From the NCBI GenBank assembly GCA_945836915.1, contig CAMAMO010000004.1, forward strand, positions 1-32,724: DNA of 32,724 nt, given 5' to 3'. Of this stretch, positions 1 to 8,014 are shown one piece after another (positions within the stretch are counted from its first letter, which is position 1; the number at the start of each line of letters is the position of its first letter). This stretch comes from an uncultured Mediterranea sp. (GTDB lineage Bacteria; Bacteroidota; Bacteroidia; Bacteroidales; Bacteroidaceae). A program made the translations under genes and the position numbers. Under the pieces are notes generated by a model that was not told where the DNA came from, did not search any database, and worked only from the letters and a program-made list of their open reading frames with translations.

Positions 1-53
1 AGAGCGCATGATTCATAATCATGAGGTCCCCGGTTCAATCCCGGGTCCCGCTA
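1..53 (+). tRNA. tRNA with anticodon CAT (tRNA-Met, elongator-like), 5' part cut off by the window edge
   Basis: The visible part folds as the 3' two thirds of a tRNA. The anticodon stem is 7-11 paired with 19-23, with loop TTCATAA and anticodon CAT at 14-16. The variable loop is 24-28. The T arm is 29-45 with loop TTCAATC, followed by the acceptor strand TCCCGCT and discriminator A53. CCA is not encoded. The anticodon stem lacks the three G-C pairs typical of initiator tRNA, so an elongator tRNA-Met is the best reading. A tRNA-Ile whose CAT anticodon is modified to lysidine cannot be excluded, because the acceptor 5' strand and D arm lie outside the window. Confidence 0.9.
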
Positions 54-67
54 CAATAAAGATTATC

Positions 68-107
68 AGGCTGTTGAGTGGCTTCCACACTTGGCGGTCT
101 TTTTTTT
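68..107 (+). terminator. intrinsic terminator of the tRNA
   Basis: Bases 68-80 can pair with 88-100 around loop GCTTCCA, a 13 bp RNA stem that includes several G-U pairs. A run of seven T follows. It starts 15 bases after the tRNA end and is oriented for plus-strand transcription. Confidence 0.7.
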
Positions 108-141
108 ATCCCTATTTTTATAACAGATGATTCATCTAATT

Positions 142-183
142 GTAATCCCTCTCTTTCAACGGGTTTCGAAAAAGAGGGATTAC
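142..183. terminator. long hairpin between the tRNA and the aldo/keto reductase, possible terminator
   Basis: GTAATCCCTCT at 142-152 is the exact reverse complement of 173-183. After one mismatch the inner bases 154-157 pair with 168-171. It lies 16 bases past the stop of the minus-strand aldo/keto reductase and after the tRNA terminator, where two units converge. Neither side has a clear T run, so the terminator role is inferred from position. A separate small palindrome (AGATGA-T-TCATCT) lies at 125-137. Confidence 0.5.
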
Positions 184-199
184 TTCATATGGATAGCTT

Positions 200-1162
200 T
201 TATTTCAATAGCTTTAGTGTGCCGAGATTGTCATCGAGTTGAGTCACGCTACTGGCTCCGACAATGACTGAGGTGACGTTTGGCTGTTGCAGTATCCAGA
301 GCAGGGCTTTTTCTGCCAGGGTAATACCTTGCGCTTCGGCTTCGCTGTTCCACAGTCTGAGCTGATTCATTAACTCGGGGGTCAATCTGTCGGGTGGCAG
401 ACAGGCTTTGGTAGCCATGCGGCTATCTTTGGGGATGCCTTGAAGGTAGCGGTTGGTAAGTAATCCCTGAGCCAATGGTGAGAAAGAGATAAAGCCTACG
501 CCATGGGCTTGGCAGAGTTCTAACAGACCAGACTCGATGGGGGTCTTGTCTATGAGGTTGAGGCGGTCTTGATAAATCAGCAATGGGGTATCGTGATTGG
601 CTAGATAGTCGATGGCTTTCTTAGTGGCTTCATAGGGCCAGCGTGAGATGCCTAAGTAGAGGGCTTTGCCTTGACGTACGATGTCAACCATGGCTTGTAG
701 GGTCTCTTCAATAGGGGTCTCAGGGTCGTAACGGTGACTGTAGAAGAGATCCACATAATCCAGATTCATCCGCCTGAGGCTCTGTTCCAGGCTGGCCATC
801 AGGTATTTGCGTGATCCCCAGTTGCCATAGGGACCAGGCCACATGTCGTAACCGGCTTTGGTACTAATAAAGAGTTCGTCGCGGTAGGGGGCAAAATCCT
901 CTTTTATCAGCCGTCCCATGGTCTCTTCTGCGCTGCCATAGGGTGGGCCGTAGTTGTTGGCCAGGTCGAGGTGGTTGATGCCTTGGTCGAAGGCGTGACG
1001 TACGATGGTACGACTCCGTTCAAAAGGATCAACACCGCCAAAGTTGTGCCAGAATCCTAAACTAATTTTGGGCAATAGAATGCCGCTTCGGCCACATCGC
1101 TCATAGATCATGCCGTTATCGTAGCGCTGAGGGCTGGCTTCATAAATGGTTTTGATCGTCAT
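200..1162 (-). CDS. aldo/keto reductase, YghZ/L-glyceraldehyde-3-phosphate reductase subfamily
   Basis: A 320-residue cytoplasmic NADPH-dependent aldehyde reductase of the AKR fold. It resembles E. coli YghZ (Gpr) closely: the segments LDLANNYGPP, ISTKAGYDMWPGPYG and FYSHR carry the Asp, Tyr, Lys and His of the AKR catalytic tetrad, and SFSPLAQGLL follows as in that subfamily. YghZ reduces L-glyceraldehyde-3-phosphate and methylglyoxal; the substrate here is inferred from similarity. The open frame extends 17 codons further to a Met at 1213, but the -7 promoter box lies at 1211-1218, so that Met would be at or before the transcription start. I therefore take the Met at 1162, which begins MTIKTIYEASPQRYD. 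It is a single-gene unit with its own promoter. Confidence 0.88.
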   Translation of the reverse strand: MTIKTIYEASPQRYDNGMIYERCGRSGILLPKISLGFWHNFGGVDPFERSRTIVRHAFDQGINHLDLANNYGPPYGSAEETMGRLIKEDFAPYRDELFISTKAGYDMWPGPYGNWGSRKYLMASLEQSLRRMNLDYVDLFYSHRYDPETPIEETLQAMVDIVRQGKALYLGISRWPYEATKKAIDYLANHDTPLLIYQDRLNLIDKTPIESGLLELCQAHGVGFISFSPLAQGLLTNRYLQGIPKDSRMATKACLPPDRLTPELMNQLRLWNSEAEAQGITLAEKALLWILQQPNVTSVIVGASSVTQLDDNLGTLKLLK

Positions 1163-1210
1163 ATCATATGGTATTGATGGTTTTTCTCTTGGGGTGATTT
1201 GTTCTGTATG

Positions 1211-1241
1211 CAAAAGTACGAAGAGGGCGTTTGATTTCCAA
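1211..1241 (-). promoter_or_regulatory. Bacteroidetes-type promoter of the aldo/keto reductase
   Basis: On the minus strand TTGG (1241-1238), a 19 bp spacer and TACTTTTG (1218-1211) match the Bacteroidetes -33/-7 pattern (TTTG / TAnnTTTG). Transcription would begin near 1204, about 40 bases before the chosen ATG. This decides the start codon. Confidence 0.75.
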
Positions 1242-1264
1242 TAGCAGGCCTGTTAAATATACAA

Positions 1265-1300
1265 AAGGTGGAACAGAGTATTGCCCTCTTGTTCCACCTT
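1265..1300 (-). terminator. intrinsic terminator of gdhA
   Basis: AAGGTGGAACA at 1265-1275 pairs perfectly with 1290-1300 (11 bp). On the minus strand the stem is followed by TTTTGTATATTT. It lies 36 bases past the gdhA stop. Confidence 0.75.
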
Positions 1301-1335
1301 AGTTTATTAATAAATCTATCAGCTATGGTTTCTGC

Positions 1336-2673
1336 TTAGACAATGCCTTGAGCCATCATGGCTTTAGCCACCTTCATGAAACCGGCAATGTTAGCACCTT
1401 TGACGTAGTTGATGTAACCATCAGGCTCAGTACCATACTTCACGCAGTTTTCGTGAATGTTCTCCATGATGTAGTGCAGTTTGGCATCAACCTCTTCGCT
1501 GCTCCATGAGAGGCGCTCTGAGTTCTGCGTCATTTCCAGACCAGATACTGATACACCACCAGCGTTAGAGGCCTTGCCAGGAGCGTAGAGAATCTTGGCA
1601 TCCTGGAACACCTTGATGGCTTCTGGTGTAGAGGGCATATTGGCACCTTCGCTCACAGCGATCACACCATTGGCAATCAACTGGCGGGCGTGGTCGCCGT
1701 TAATCTCGTTCTGCGTAGCGCAAGGCAAGGCAATGTCTGCCTTTTCACCCCAAGGCTTAGCTCCTTCAACATATTTCACACCGGGATATTGTTCGGCATA
1801 TTCGCGGATACGACCACGGTAGAGGTTTTTCAGCTCCATGATGTAGTCTAACTTTTCGCGGTCGATGCCTTCAGGATCATAAATGTAGCCATCAGAATCA
1901 CTCATAGTCAGTACTTTACCGCCCATTTGGAGCACTTTTTCAGCCGTGTATTGAGCCACATTACCTGCTCCTGAAATCAGTACAGATTTGCCTTTCAAAT
2001 CCATGCCGCGAGTCTTGAGCATCTCGAGTAAGAAATAGACATTACCATAACCGGTAGCCTCAGGGCGAATCAGCGAACCGCCAAACTCACGGCCTTTACC
2101 AGTCAATACGCCACTGAATTCACGGGTTAACTTCTTGTACATGCCAAACATGTAGCCTACTTCGCGACCGCCTACGCCGATATCACCAGCTGGCACATCA
2201 ACATCGGGACCGATGTGACGCCACAACTCCAGCATGAAGGCTTGGCAGAAACGCATCACTTCAGCGTTGCTCTTACCACGGGGTGAGAAGTCTGAACCAC
2301 CTTTACCACCGCCCATCGGAAGTGTTGTCAGTGAGTTCTTGAAGGTTTGCTCAAAAGCAAGGAATTTCAAAATACCCAAGTTAACTGATGCATGGAAACG
2401 GATACCGCCTTTGTAAGGGCCAATGGCGTTGTTGTGTTGAACGCGGTAACCCATGTTGGTGCGAACATTACCCTGGTCGTCAACCCATGTGACACGGAAT
2501 TGATAAACACGATCGGGAATGCAAAGGCGCTCAATCAGATTAGCCTTGTCGAATTCGGGATGTTTGTTGTACTCTTCTTCAATGGTTCCTAATACCTCTT
2601 CTACGGCCTGATGATACTCAGGTTCTCCTGGAAACCGTCTCTTCAAATCTTCTAATACATTAGCTGCATTCAT
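1336..2673 (-). CDS. gdhA: NADP-type glutamate dehydrogenase
   Basis: A 445-residue protein, the normal length for the hexameric bacterial enzyme (E. coli GdhA is 447). It interconverts 2-oxoglutarate plus ammonia and L-glutamate in the cytoplasm, the main ammonia-assimilation step in many gut Bacteroidales. The N-terminal catalytic domain contains GPYKGGIRFH (about 85-94) and PMGGGKGGSDF with the catalytic-region Lys124, then PAGDIGVGGREVGYM. The Rossmann domain begins near 230 with ISGAGNVAQYTAEK. The segment after its second strand (TMSDSDGYIYD) resembles the NADP-specific E. coli enzyme more than NAD enzymes. It has its own strong promoter and terminator and appears to be monocistronic. 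Confidence 0.96.
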   Translation of the reverse strand: MNAANVLEDLKRRFPGEPEYHQAVEEVLGTIEEEYNKHPEFDKANLIERLCIPDRVYQFRVTWVDDQGNVRTNMGYRVQHNNAIGPYKGGIRFHASVNLGILKFLAFEQTFKNSLTTLPMGGGKGGSDFSPRGKSNAEVMRFCQAFMLELWRHIGPDVDVPAGDIGVGGREVGYMFGMYKKLTREFSGVLTGKGREFGGSLIRPEATGYGNVYFLLEMLKTRGMDLKGKSVLISGAGNVAQYTAEKVLQMGGKVLTMSDSDGYIYDPEGIDREKLDYIMELKNLYRGRIREYAEQYPGVKYVEGAKPWGEKADIALPCATQNEINGDHARQLIANGVIAVSEGANMPSTPEAIKVFQDAKILYAPGKASNAGGVSVSGLEMTQNSERLSWSSEEVDAKLHYIMENIHENCVKYGTEPDGYINYVKGANIAGFMKVAKAMMAQGIV

Positions 2674-2718
2674 AATTTCTATTGTTAGTTGATGTTGTTA
2701 ATTTCTTGTTTGCGGTTG

Positions 2719-2749
2719 CAAAAGTACATATAAAATTGGAACTGACAAA
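2719..2749 (-). promoter_or_regulatory. consensus Bacteroidetes promoter of gdhA
   Basis: On the minus strand TTTG (2749-2746), exactly 19 bp, then TACTTTTG (2726-2719). This is the clearest consensus promoter in the window. Transcription should start near 2712, about 40 bases before the ATG. Confidence 0.85.
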
Positions 2750-2832
2750 CAATTTATAATAAAAATGAGAGAAAATGATGAAATTTGTTATCTGGCACCT
2801 TTGGGGTGTTGCTAAGAAAGGGGGTAAAGAAA

Positions 2833-2860
2833 ACCGCTGTAGCGGTTAAACTACAGCGGT
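2833..2860 (-). terminator. intrinsic terminator after the FKBP lipoprotein gene
   Basis: ACCGCTGTAG at 2833-2842 pairs perfectly with 2851-2860 around an 8-base loop. On the minus strand the stem is followed by TTTTCTTT. It sits 33 bases past the FKBP stop and ends the probable glyS-FKBP unit. Confidence 0.8.
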
Positions 2861-2893
2861 CTATGCTATCATGCAGGCCATTGAGCAGACCTT

Positions 2894-3520
2894 TTATTCT
2901 TGTGTAACAGCCACCAACTGAACATCGAATGTCAAGGCGGAGTAGCCGCGGATGGAACCGCTGCCAGAGGTGCCATAAGCACACGTATGGGGGATGTAGA
3001 GTATCCACCGTTCACCGGTACGCATCAACTGAAGGGCGGCTGTCCAGCCTGAAATCACTTGAGATACACCAAACGAGGTGGGTGAGTCGGTGGCTTGAGG
3101 CTCGCGCTCAACGGGGTTGAGCGACTTTTGATCGGTTGCGGAAAAGCCTGTGAAGTTGCCATCGAATTTATCGCCGGTAATTAGTGTACCATAATAAAAG
3201 GTGGAAACCTCTTCTGTATAGAGTGGACGACGACCGTCAGGAGCTGATATCAACTTCTTGCAATAGATGTACTCAGCCTGGGCACTGTTGCTGGCTGAAG
3301 GTACTAAAATGGAGAAGAGTTGACCTATGGGCATCTGGTCGGCTTGTTCTATGGTGGCTACATAGCTATTACCTGTTAAGGCCTTGATTGAGTCGATAAA
3401 GGCTTCGTTTCGAACTTGCCAGTTGTCATACACAGTGGGTTCTTCCACCTCGTCACAGGCAGTGAATAGGCTGCTAGCTATCACCAGGATAGCACTCATC
3501 CAAGGGAGCAAATACTTCAT
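2894..3520 (-). CDS. FKBP-type peptidyl-prolyl cis-trans isomerase, lipoprotein
   Basis: A 208-residue protein with a lipoprotein signal (hydrophobic 5-20, then FTAC with Cys22 as the acylated residue). The C-terminal half is an FKBP fold: FYYGTLITGDKFDGNF supplies the Tyr and the Phe-Asp pair, VISGWTAALQLM the Trp at the base of the pocket, and LYIPHTCAYG the flap Tyr. The usual IPPN loop near the end is replaced by IRGYS, so pocket shape or activity may differ from classic FKBPs. It would catalyse proline isomerisation in envelope proteins. The residues after Cys22 are acidic (DEVEE), which recalls the surface-export signal of Bacteroidetes lipoproteins. It lies 56 bp downstream of glyS with no -7 box between, so it is probably cotranscribed. 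Confidence 0.85.
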   Translation of the reverse strand: MKYLLPWMSAILVIASSLFTACDEVEEPTVYDNWQVRNEAFIDSIKALTGNSYVATIEQADQMPIGQLFSILVPSASNSAQAEYIYCKKLISAPDGRRPLYTEEVSTFYYGTLITGDKFDGNFTGFSATDQKSLNPVEREPQATDSPTSFGVSQVISGWTAALQLMRTGERWILYIPHTCAYGTSGSGSIRGYSALTFDVQLVAVTQE

Positions 3521-3576
3521 TCGATTCGTGATGGGTTACTTTATGTTATCAATTTGTTTGTCTATTACAGAGGCTA

Positions 3577-5118
3577 TCAGAGGCGTTTCAACAGAGAGGG
3601 GATGCTGACGCGCTCTTCGATTAAGCTGCAGAGGTCGCTGATGGCTACACGTTCTTGAGTCATGGTGTCACGGTTACGCAGTGTTACGCAACCATCGTTG
3701 AGCGTTTCGTGATCTACCGTAACACAATAGGGGGTACCGATGGCGTCCTGACGACGATAACGCTTACCGATAGAATCTTTTTCGTCGTAGCGGCAGTTGA
3801 AGTGGAATTTCAAGGCATCTACAATCTCGCGTGCCTTTTCCGGCAGGCCGTCCTTCTTGACCAAGGGTAATACGGCCAATTTAACAGGAGCCAAAGCGGC
3901 AGGGAGTTTCAGTACGACACGGCTTTCGCCATTCTCTAACTTTTCTTCTTGGTAGCTGGCACTCAGGATGCTGAGGAACATACGGTCCACACCAATTGAG
4001 GTCTCAATGACGAACGGGGTGTAGCTCTCATTGCTTTCAGGATCAAAGTATTTAATACTTTTGCCACTGAACTTCTCATGTTGTGACAGGTCGAAGTTGG
4101 TGCGGCTGTGGATTCCTTCCACCTCTTTGAAACCAAAGGGCATTAGGAACTCGATATCGGTTGCGGCGTTGGCGTAGTGAGCCAGCTTTTCATGGTCATG
4201 GTAGCGGTAGTGGTCATCACCAAAACCTAATGCCTTGTGCCACTTCAAGCGGGTTTCTTTCCACTGTTTGAACCATTCAAGTTCGGTACCGGGTTTTACG
4301 AAGAACTGCATCTCCATCTGTTCGAACTCACGCATGCGGAAGATGAACTGACGGGCTACAATTTCGTTGCGGAAGGCTTTACCTATCTGTGCAATACCGA
4401 AAGGTATCTTCATGCGACCGGTCTTTTGCACATTGAGGTAGTTGACAAAGATACCCTGTGCCGTTTCCGGACGGAGGTAAACCTTCATAGAACCATCAGC
4501 GGTGCTACCCATTTCAGTTGAGAACATCAGGTTAAACTGACGCACTTCGGTCCAGTTCTTGGTACCACTGATAGGGCAAACAATCTCTTCGTCAAGAATA
4601 ATCTGACGCAGTTCATTGAGATCAGGACCAGCGTTCATGGCATCGCTGTAGCGTTGATGCAGGGCATCGCGCTTAGATTGGTGTTCAAGGACGCGGCCAT
4701 TGGTGCGGCGAAACTCCTCTTCGTTGAAGGCTTCGCCATACTTCTTGGCGGCTTTGGCTACCTCTTTGGCAATCTTATCCTCATATTTAGCAATCTGCTC
4801 CTCAATCAATACATCAGCGCGATAGCGCTTTTTGGAGTCGCGGTTATCAATTAAGGGGTCGTTGAAGGCATCAACGTGGCCGCTGGCCTTCCAAATGGTG
4901 GGGTGCATAAAGATGGCGCTGTCCAAACCGACAATGTTGTCGTGGAGCAGCACCATGCTTTGCCACCAATATTGCTTGATGTTATTCTTCAGTTCTACGC
5001 CATTCTGTCCGTAATCATAGACAGCGCCAAGGCCGTCATAGATTTCACTGCTGGGGAATACGAAACCATACTCCTTACAGTGTGACACGATTTTCTTGAA
5101 AACGTCTTCTTGTGCCAT
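3577..5118 (-). CDS. glyS: glycyl-tRNA synthetase, single-chain dimeric type
   Basis: A 513-residue class II aminoacyl-tRNA synthetase that charges tRNA-Gly. It is the alpha2 type (also called GlyQS), not the separate alpha/beta type. Visible landmarks are SSEIYDGLGAVYDYGQNG near the N-terminus, YLRPETAQGIFVNY and FRNEI (motif 2) in the core, and GVDRMFLSIL (motif 3) before the C-terminal anticodon-binding domain. The open frame runs 22 codons further upstream, but those residues are low-complexity. The family N-terminus matches MAQEDVFKKIVSH, so I place the start at 5118. A -7 box lies about 50 bases upstream. Confidence 0.95.
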   Translation of the reverse strand: MAQEDVFKKIVSHCKEYGFVFPSSEIYDGLGAVYDYGQNGVELKNNIKQYWWQSMVLLHDNIVGLDSAIFMHPTIWKASGHVDAFNDPLIDNRDSKKRYRADVLIEEQIAKYEDKIAKEVAKAAKKYGEAFNEEEFRRTNGRVLEHQSKRDALHQRYSDAMNAGPDLNELRQIILDEEIVCPISGTKNWTEVRQFNLMFSTEMGSTADGSMKVYLRPETAQGIFVNYLNVQKTGRMKIPFGIAQIGKAFRNEIVARQFIFRMREFEQMEMQFFVKPGTELEWFKQWKETRLKWHKALGFGDDHYRYHDHEKLAHYANAATDIEFLMPFGFKEVEGIHSRTNFDLSQHEKFSGKSIKYFDPESNESYTPFVIETSIGVDRMFLSILSASYQEEKLENGESRVVLKLPAALAPVKLAVLPLVKKDGLPEKAREIVDALKFHFNCRYDEKDSIGKRYRRQDAIGTPYCVTVDHETLNDGCVTLRNRDTMTQERVAISDLCSLIEERVSIPSLLKRL

Positions 5119-5170
5119 TTTTTCTCTGTTTTTATTATACCTATTTGTATTCTCTGTTTGTAATTGAGCG

Positions 5171-5178
5171 CAAATATA
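5171..5178 (-). promoter_or_regulatory. probable -7 box of the glyS promoter
   Basis: TATATTTG on the minus strand fits TAnnTTTG. I do not see a good TTTG box at the right distance upstream, so only the -7 element is supported. There is also no convincing terminator between the upstream 14-gene unit and this point, so read-through into glyS is possible. Confidence 0.5.
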
Positions 5179-5230
5179 GTGCAAATTAATGAATCGAGAC
5201 GCACATTATGACGTTTTTTCAGAAATATGT

Positions 5231-7102
5231 CTATTTCAAGGCCTTTTTTAGCGTCTTTGCCCAGATACGATAACCCTCTTCACGCAGGTGAAGACCATCT
5301 GTAGAGAGTGATGCGTTGAGTACTTCAGATTCTGCCGATTCGGTAAAGTGCGGGTAGAGGGAGACAAAGGTGAGACGATCATCATGACGCTCGGCTACCC
5401 ATTGCTCTAACTTTTTGTTGATTTGGGCAAAGTAGCCAGTCTTTCCTTTCAAGCGACTGTAGCGGTTGAAACTTTCGTTAATGGGCAGCAGGCTTTGCAG
5501 ATAGAGGTGGGTTGAAGGGCATTCGCGCAGAATGCGGTCAGCCAGTCCACAGATGGAGTGGGCAATGGAATCAATGGAGAGATCATGACTTACATCGTTG
5601 GCACCAGTTTGCAGGCAGATGATGCGAGGTTGTCCAGCAATAATCTGATGCAGACGCTGATGGATACCGGGAACGTCATCGCCTACGATACCGCGATTGA
5701 CGACATGGCGCATGCCGATGCGTTTACCCCAATCACCGCCTCCTTCTGTGAGGCTATTGCCCAGCATGACCACATCATTGGGGGTAATGGCGGGTTCTGA
5801 CTCAAACTGAAGGTAACGTTTACGGTAGTGAGGAGTGGGGTTAATGCCACAACTGGCTAAGTCGAAGGGGTGGATGATGGAGGCTGCTACGGCATTGGAT
5901 ACCAATGAACGGAGGCGTACTACACCCTTGTCATCGACCGGGTGAACGGCATTGATGAGCAGGATGACCGAAGTGTCGGTCTCTGGATCAATGACGATAC
6001 TGGTGCCGGTATATCCGGTATGACCAAAGGTTGAAGGGGAGAGAAGATTACCCGCGTTTGAAGCGTAAGCCGAGTAGTTATCCCATCCCAATGCACGACC
6101 GAAGTCGGTCACCTCGCGGGGAACCGTGCGCATGGCCTTTACACCCATGGGGGAAAGGATGCGTTGGCCATTCCACTCTCCGCCATTTTGCAAGGCTGCA
6201 CAGAGGATGGCGATGTCGTCGGCGGTGCTGAAGATGCCTGCATTGCCGCTGATGCCACCATTCAGAACCCGTGCTAAGGGATCATGTACCTGACCACGTA
6301 GCACCTGGCCGTTCTTCTGACGCTCTGTGGGGGCGATGGGGGTGATGAGTTTGGCTTCTGGGGTATTCTCCCAATGGCCCTTTGCCCCAATCTGGCAGGG
6401 GTAATAGTCGGTATGCTTCATACCAAGTGGACGGAATATGTGCTGCTGGGCAAATTCGCGCAGTGACATACCGCTAATCTTCTGGATGATATGCTGCAAG
6501 GTGACAAAGTTGATGCAGCTGTACTGGAAATCGGTACGGGGCTCGAAGTCGCGTGGACAAGTGGCGATGTAGTGCATCAGACTGTCAGGACAGGGGCTGC
6601 CATACTTCGCTTGCAGTTCTGCTACTGGCGCATAGGGAGGCAGACCGGAAGTGTGTGTCAACAGGTCTTGCACGCGAATGGTTACCTTACGCTTTCCGTC
6701 TTCGCTCTGCCAATTCTGGAACTCGGGGATGTAGAAGTTTACAGGGTCTTGCAGGCGCAAACGTCCCTGCTCAATCAGTATCATGGCACTGATGGCTGTG
6801 CTCATGGATTTACTGCATGAGGCCATGTCAAACTGGGTGTCTGTTGTCATGGCTTCACGCTTGGGCTCGACAGAGCGGTTTCCAAAGGCCTTCAGATAGG
6901 CCATCTTCCCATGGCGAACCACAGCCAGAACGGCTCCTGGTATTTCGTCATTCGCTACTGCACGTTGCAGGGTGGAGTCGGCCATAGCAAGTCGCTGGGC
7001 ATCCATGCCCACTTCCCACGGCAAAACACGCTCCAAAGTTTGGGCTTGGCTGACTAAACCGATGAGCCCACTACATATAAGGAGAAGAAGTCTCTTTTTC
7101 AT
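5231..7102 (-). CDS. secreted two-domain hydrolase: beta-lactamase-fold serine hydrolase fused to an SGNH/GDSL esterase
   Basis: 623 residues with a signal peptide ending near LVSQAQ (about 20). Residues about 30-410 are a class C beta-lactamase/DD-peptidase fold: SxxK is Ser95-Cys-Ser-Lys98, the Tyr motif is Tyr194-Ser-Cys196 (Cys in place of the usual Asn), and His361-Thr-Gly363 is the third motif. Residues about 440-623 are an SGNH hydrolase: GNSLTEG with Ser450, NRGIVGDD, GAND with Asn502, and Asp602-x-x-His605. Both catalytic sets look intact. It is the last gene of the peptidoglycan-salvage run, 41 bp after murQ. By inference it trims stem peptides or removes O-acetyl groups from periplasmic peptidoglycan fragments; esterase activity on unrelated substrates is possible. 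There is no reason to call it an antibiotic-resistance beta-lactamase. Confidence 0.82.
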   Translation of the reverse strand: MKKRLLLLICSGLIGLVSQAQTLERVLPWEVGMDAQRLAMADSTLQRAVANDEIPGAVLAVVRHGKMAYLKAFGNRSVEPKREAMTTDTQFDMASCSKSMSTAISAMILIEQGRLRLQDPVNFYIPEFQNWQSEDGKRKVTIRVQDLLTHTSGLPPYAPVAELQAKYGSPCPDSLMHYIATCPRDFEPRTDFQYSCINFVTLQHIIQKISGMSLREFAQQHIFRPLGMKHTDYYPCQIGAKGHWENTPEAKLITPIAPTERQKNGQVLRGQVHDPLARVLNGGISGNAGIFSTADDIAILCAALQNGGEWNGQRILSPMGVKAMRTVPREVTDFGRALGWDNYSAYASNAGNLLSPSTFGHTGYTGTSIVIDPETDTSVILLINAVHPVDDKGVVRLRSLVSNAVAASIIHPFDLASCGINPTPHYRKRYLQFESEPAITPNDVVMLGNSLTEGGGDWGKRIGMRHVVNRGIVGDDVPGIHQRLHQIIAGQPRIICLQTGANDVSHDLSIDSIAHSICGLADRILRECPSTHLYLQSLLPINESFNRYSRLKGKTGYFAQINKKLEQWVAERHDDRLTFVSLYPHFTESAESEVLNASLSTDGLHLREEGYRIWAKTLKKALK

Positions 7103-7143
7103 TAGGCATTGTTTTGAAAAGGTAAATAGATTCTAAGGAAGGA

Positions 7144-7962
7144 TTATTTGTTAATCTGACGGTAGGCATCAACCGCTTTCTTAACTGAACCGTGCATTAA
7201 CAGCAGATCGCGAGCCTTGCCATAGTCCAGGCCTAATTCCTCCACAATCATGCGGGTACCACGGTCAACCAGCTTCTTGTTGCTCAGCTGCATGTTGACC
7301 ATCTTATTACCTTTTACACGTCCCAGTTGAATCATGACGGAAGTGGTTATCATGTTCAGAATCATCTTCTGACCAGTACCCGATTTCATGCGTGAGCTAC
7401 CGGTAACAAATTCCGGACCTACAATCATCTCAATGGGGATATCACTCTCAGCAGCCATCGGTGAATCAGGGTTGCTGGTAATGCATGCAGTGAGAATACC
7501 ATGCTCTCTGGCTTCGTGGAGGGCACCGATAACATAGGGGGTGGTACCGGATGCGGCAATGCCGATAACGGTGTCTTTGGGGCCAATACCACGTTCACAG
7601 AGTTCTTCCCAACCACGCTGCATGTTATCTTCTGCATTCTCAACAGGGTTTCTCAAGGCGGTATCACCACCGGCTATCAGGCCGATGACCAACGTGGGGG
7701 GCATACCGAAAGTTGGAGGAATCTCACTGGCGTCAAGTACACCCAGGCGGCCGCTGGTGCCTGCACCCATATAGAAGATGCGGCCTCCTTGTTTCATGCG
7801 GGGCACAATCTGATTGACCAAACGCTCAATTTGGGGAATGGCCTCTTTGACCGCAAGGGCCACCTTTTGGTCTTCGGTGTTGATATCTTCTAACAGTTCA
7901 CGAACGGACTTTTTCTCTAAATCGTTGTAGAGCGAGGGTTGCTCTGAAATCTTAATAAACAT
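7144..7962 (-). CDS. murQ: N-acetylmuramic acid 6-phosphate etherase
   Basis: 272 residues, one SIS domain. It cleaves the D-lactyl ether of MurNAc-6-phosphate to give GlcNAc-6-phosphate and D-lactate in the cytoplasm. The signature GAGTSGRLGVLDASEIPPTFG region is intact with Glu80, which aligns with catalytic Glu83 of E. coli MurQ. VENAED holds Glu111, which aligns with E. coli Glu114. Then come AASGTTPYV and GSSRMKSGTGQK. The C-terminus is about 25 residues shorter than in E. coli (298), which lacks only the last helices. It follows murK by 52 bp, the same murT-murK-murQ order described in Tannerella forsythia. The product D-lactate is the likely substrate of the dehydrogenase at 10087-13011. 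Confidence 0.96.
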   Translation of the reverse strand: MFIKISEQPSLYNDLEKKSVRELLEDINTEDQKVALAVKEAIPQIERLVNQIVPRMKQGGRIFYMGAGTSGRLGVLDASEIPPTFGMPPTLVIGLIAGGDTALRNPVENAEDNMQRGWEELCERGIGPKDTVIGIAASGTTPYVIGALHEAREHGILTACITSNPDSPMAAESDIPIEMIVGPEFVTGSSRMKSGTGQKMILNMITTSVMIQLGRVKGNKMVNMQLSNKKLVDRGTRMIVEELGLDYGKARDLLLMHGSVKKAVDAYRQINK

Positions 7963-8014
7963 ATGATCGAAATTGAAGGTTATGACATAATGAATTATAA
8001 TATACGGTGTGTCC

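Noticed and set aside
1-53. Initiator tRNA-fMet
   Set aside because: The anticodon stem is CATGA/TCATG and lacks the three consecutive G-C pairs next to the loop that mark initiator tRNA.
3577-5184. 22-residue N-terminal extension of glycyl-tRNA synthetase
   Set aside because: It is low-complexity and reaches upstream past the leader region; the family N-terminus begins at the Met at 5118, and the -7 box at 5171-5178 lies within the extension.
5222-5237. Hairpin GAAATA/TATTTC as terminator of the 14-gene unit
   Set aside because: Only six AT-rich pairs, overlapping the stop codon, with no T run immediately after; too weak to call.
5231-7102. Antibiotic-resistance beta-lactamase
   Set aside because: The SxxK/YSC/HTG set fits the broad class C-like esterase and peptidase family, and the SGNH fusion and operon context point to cell-wall or ester chemistry.
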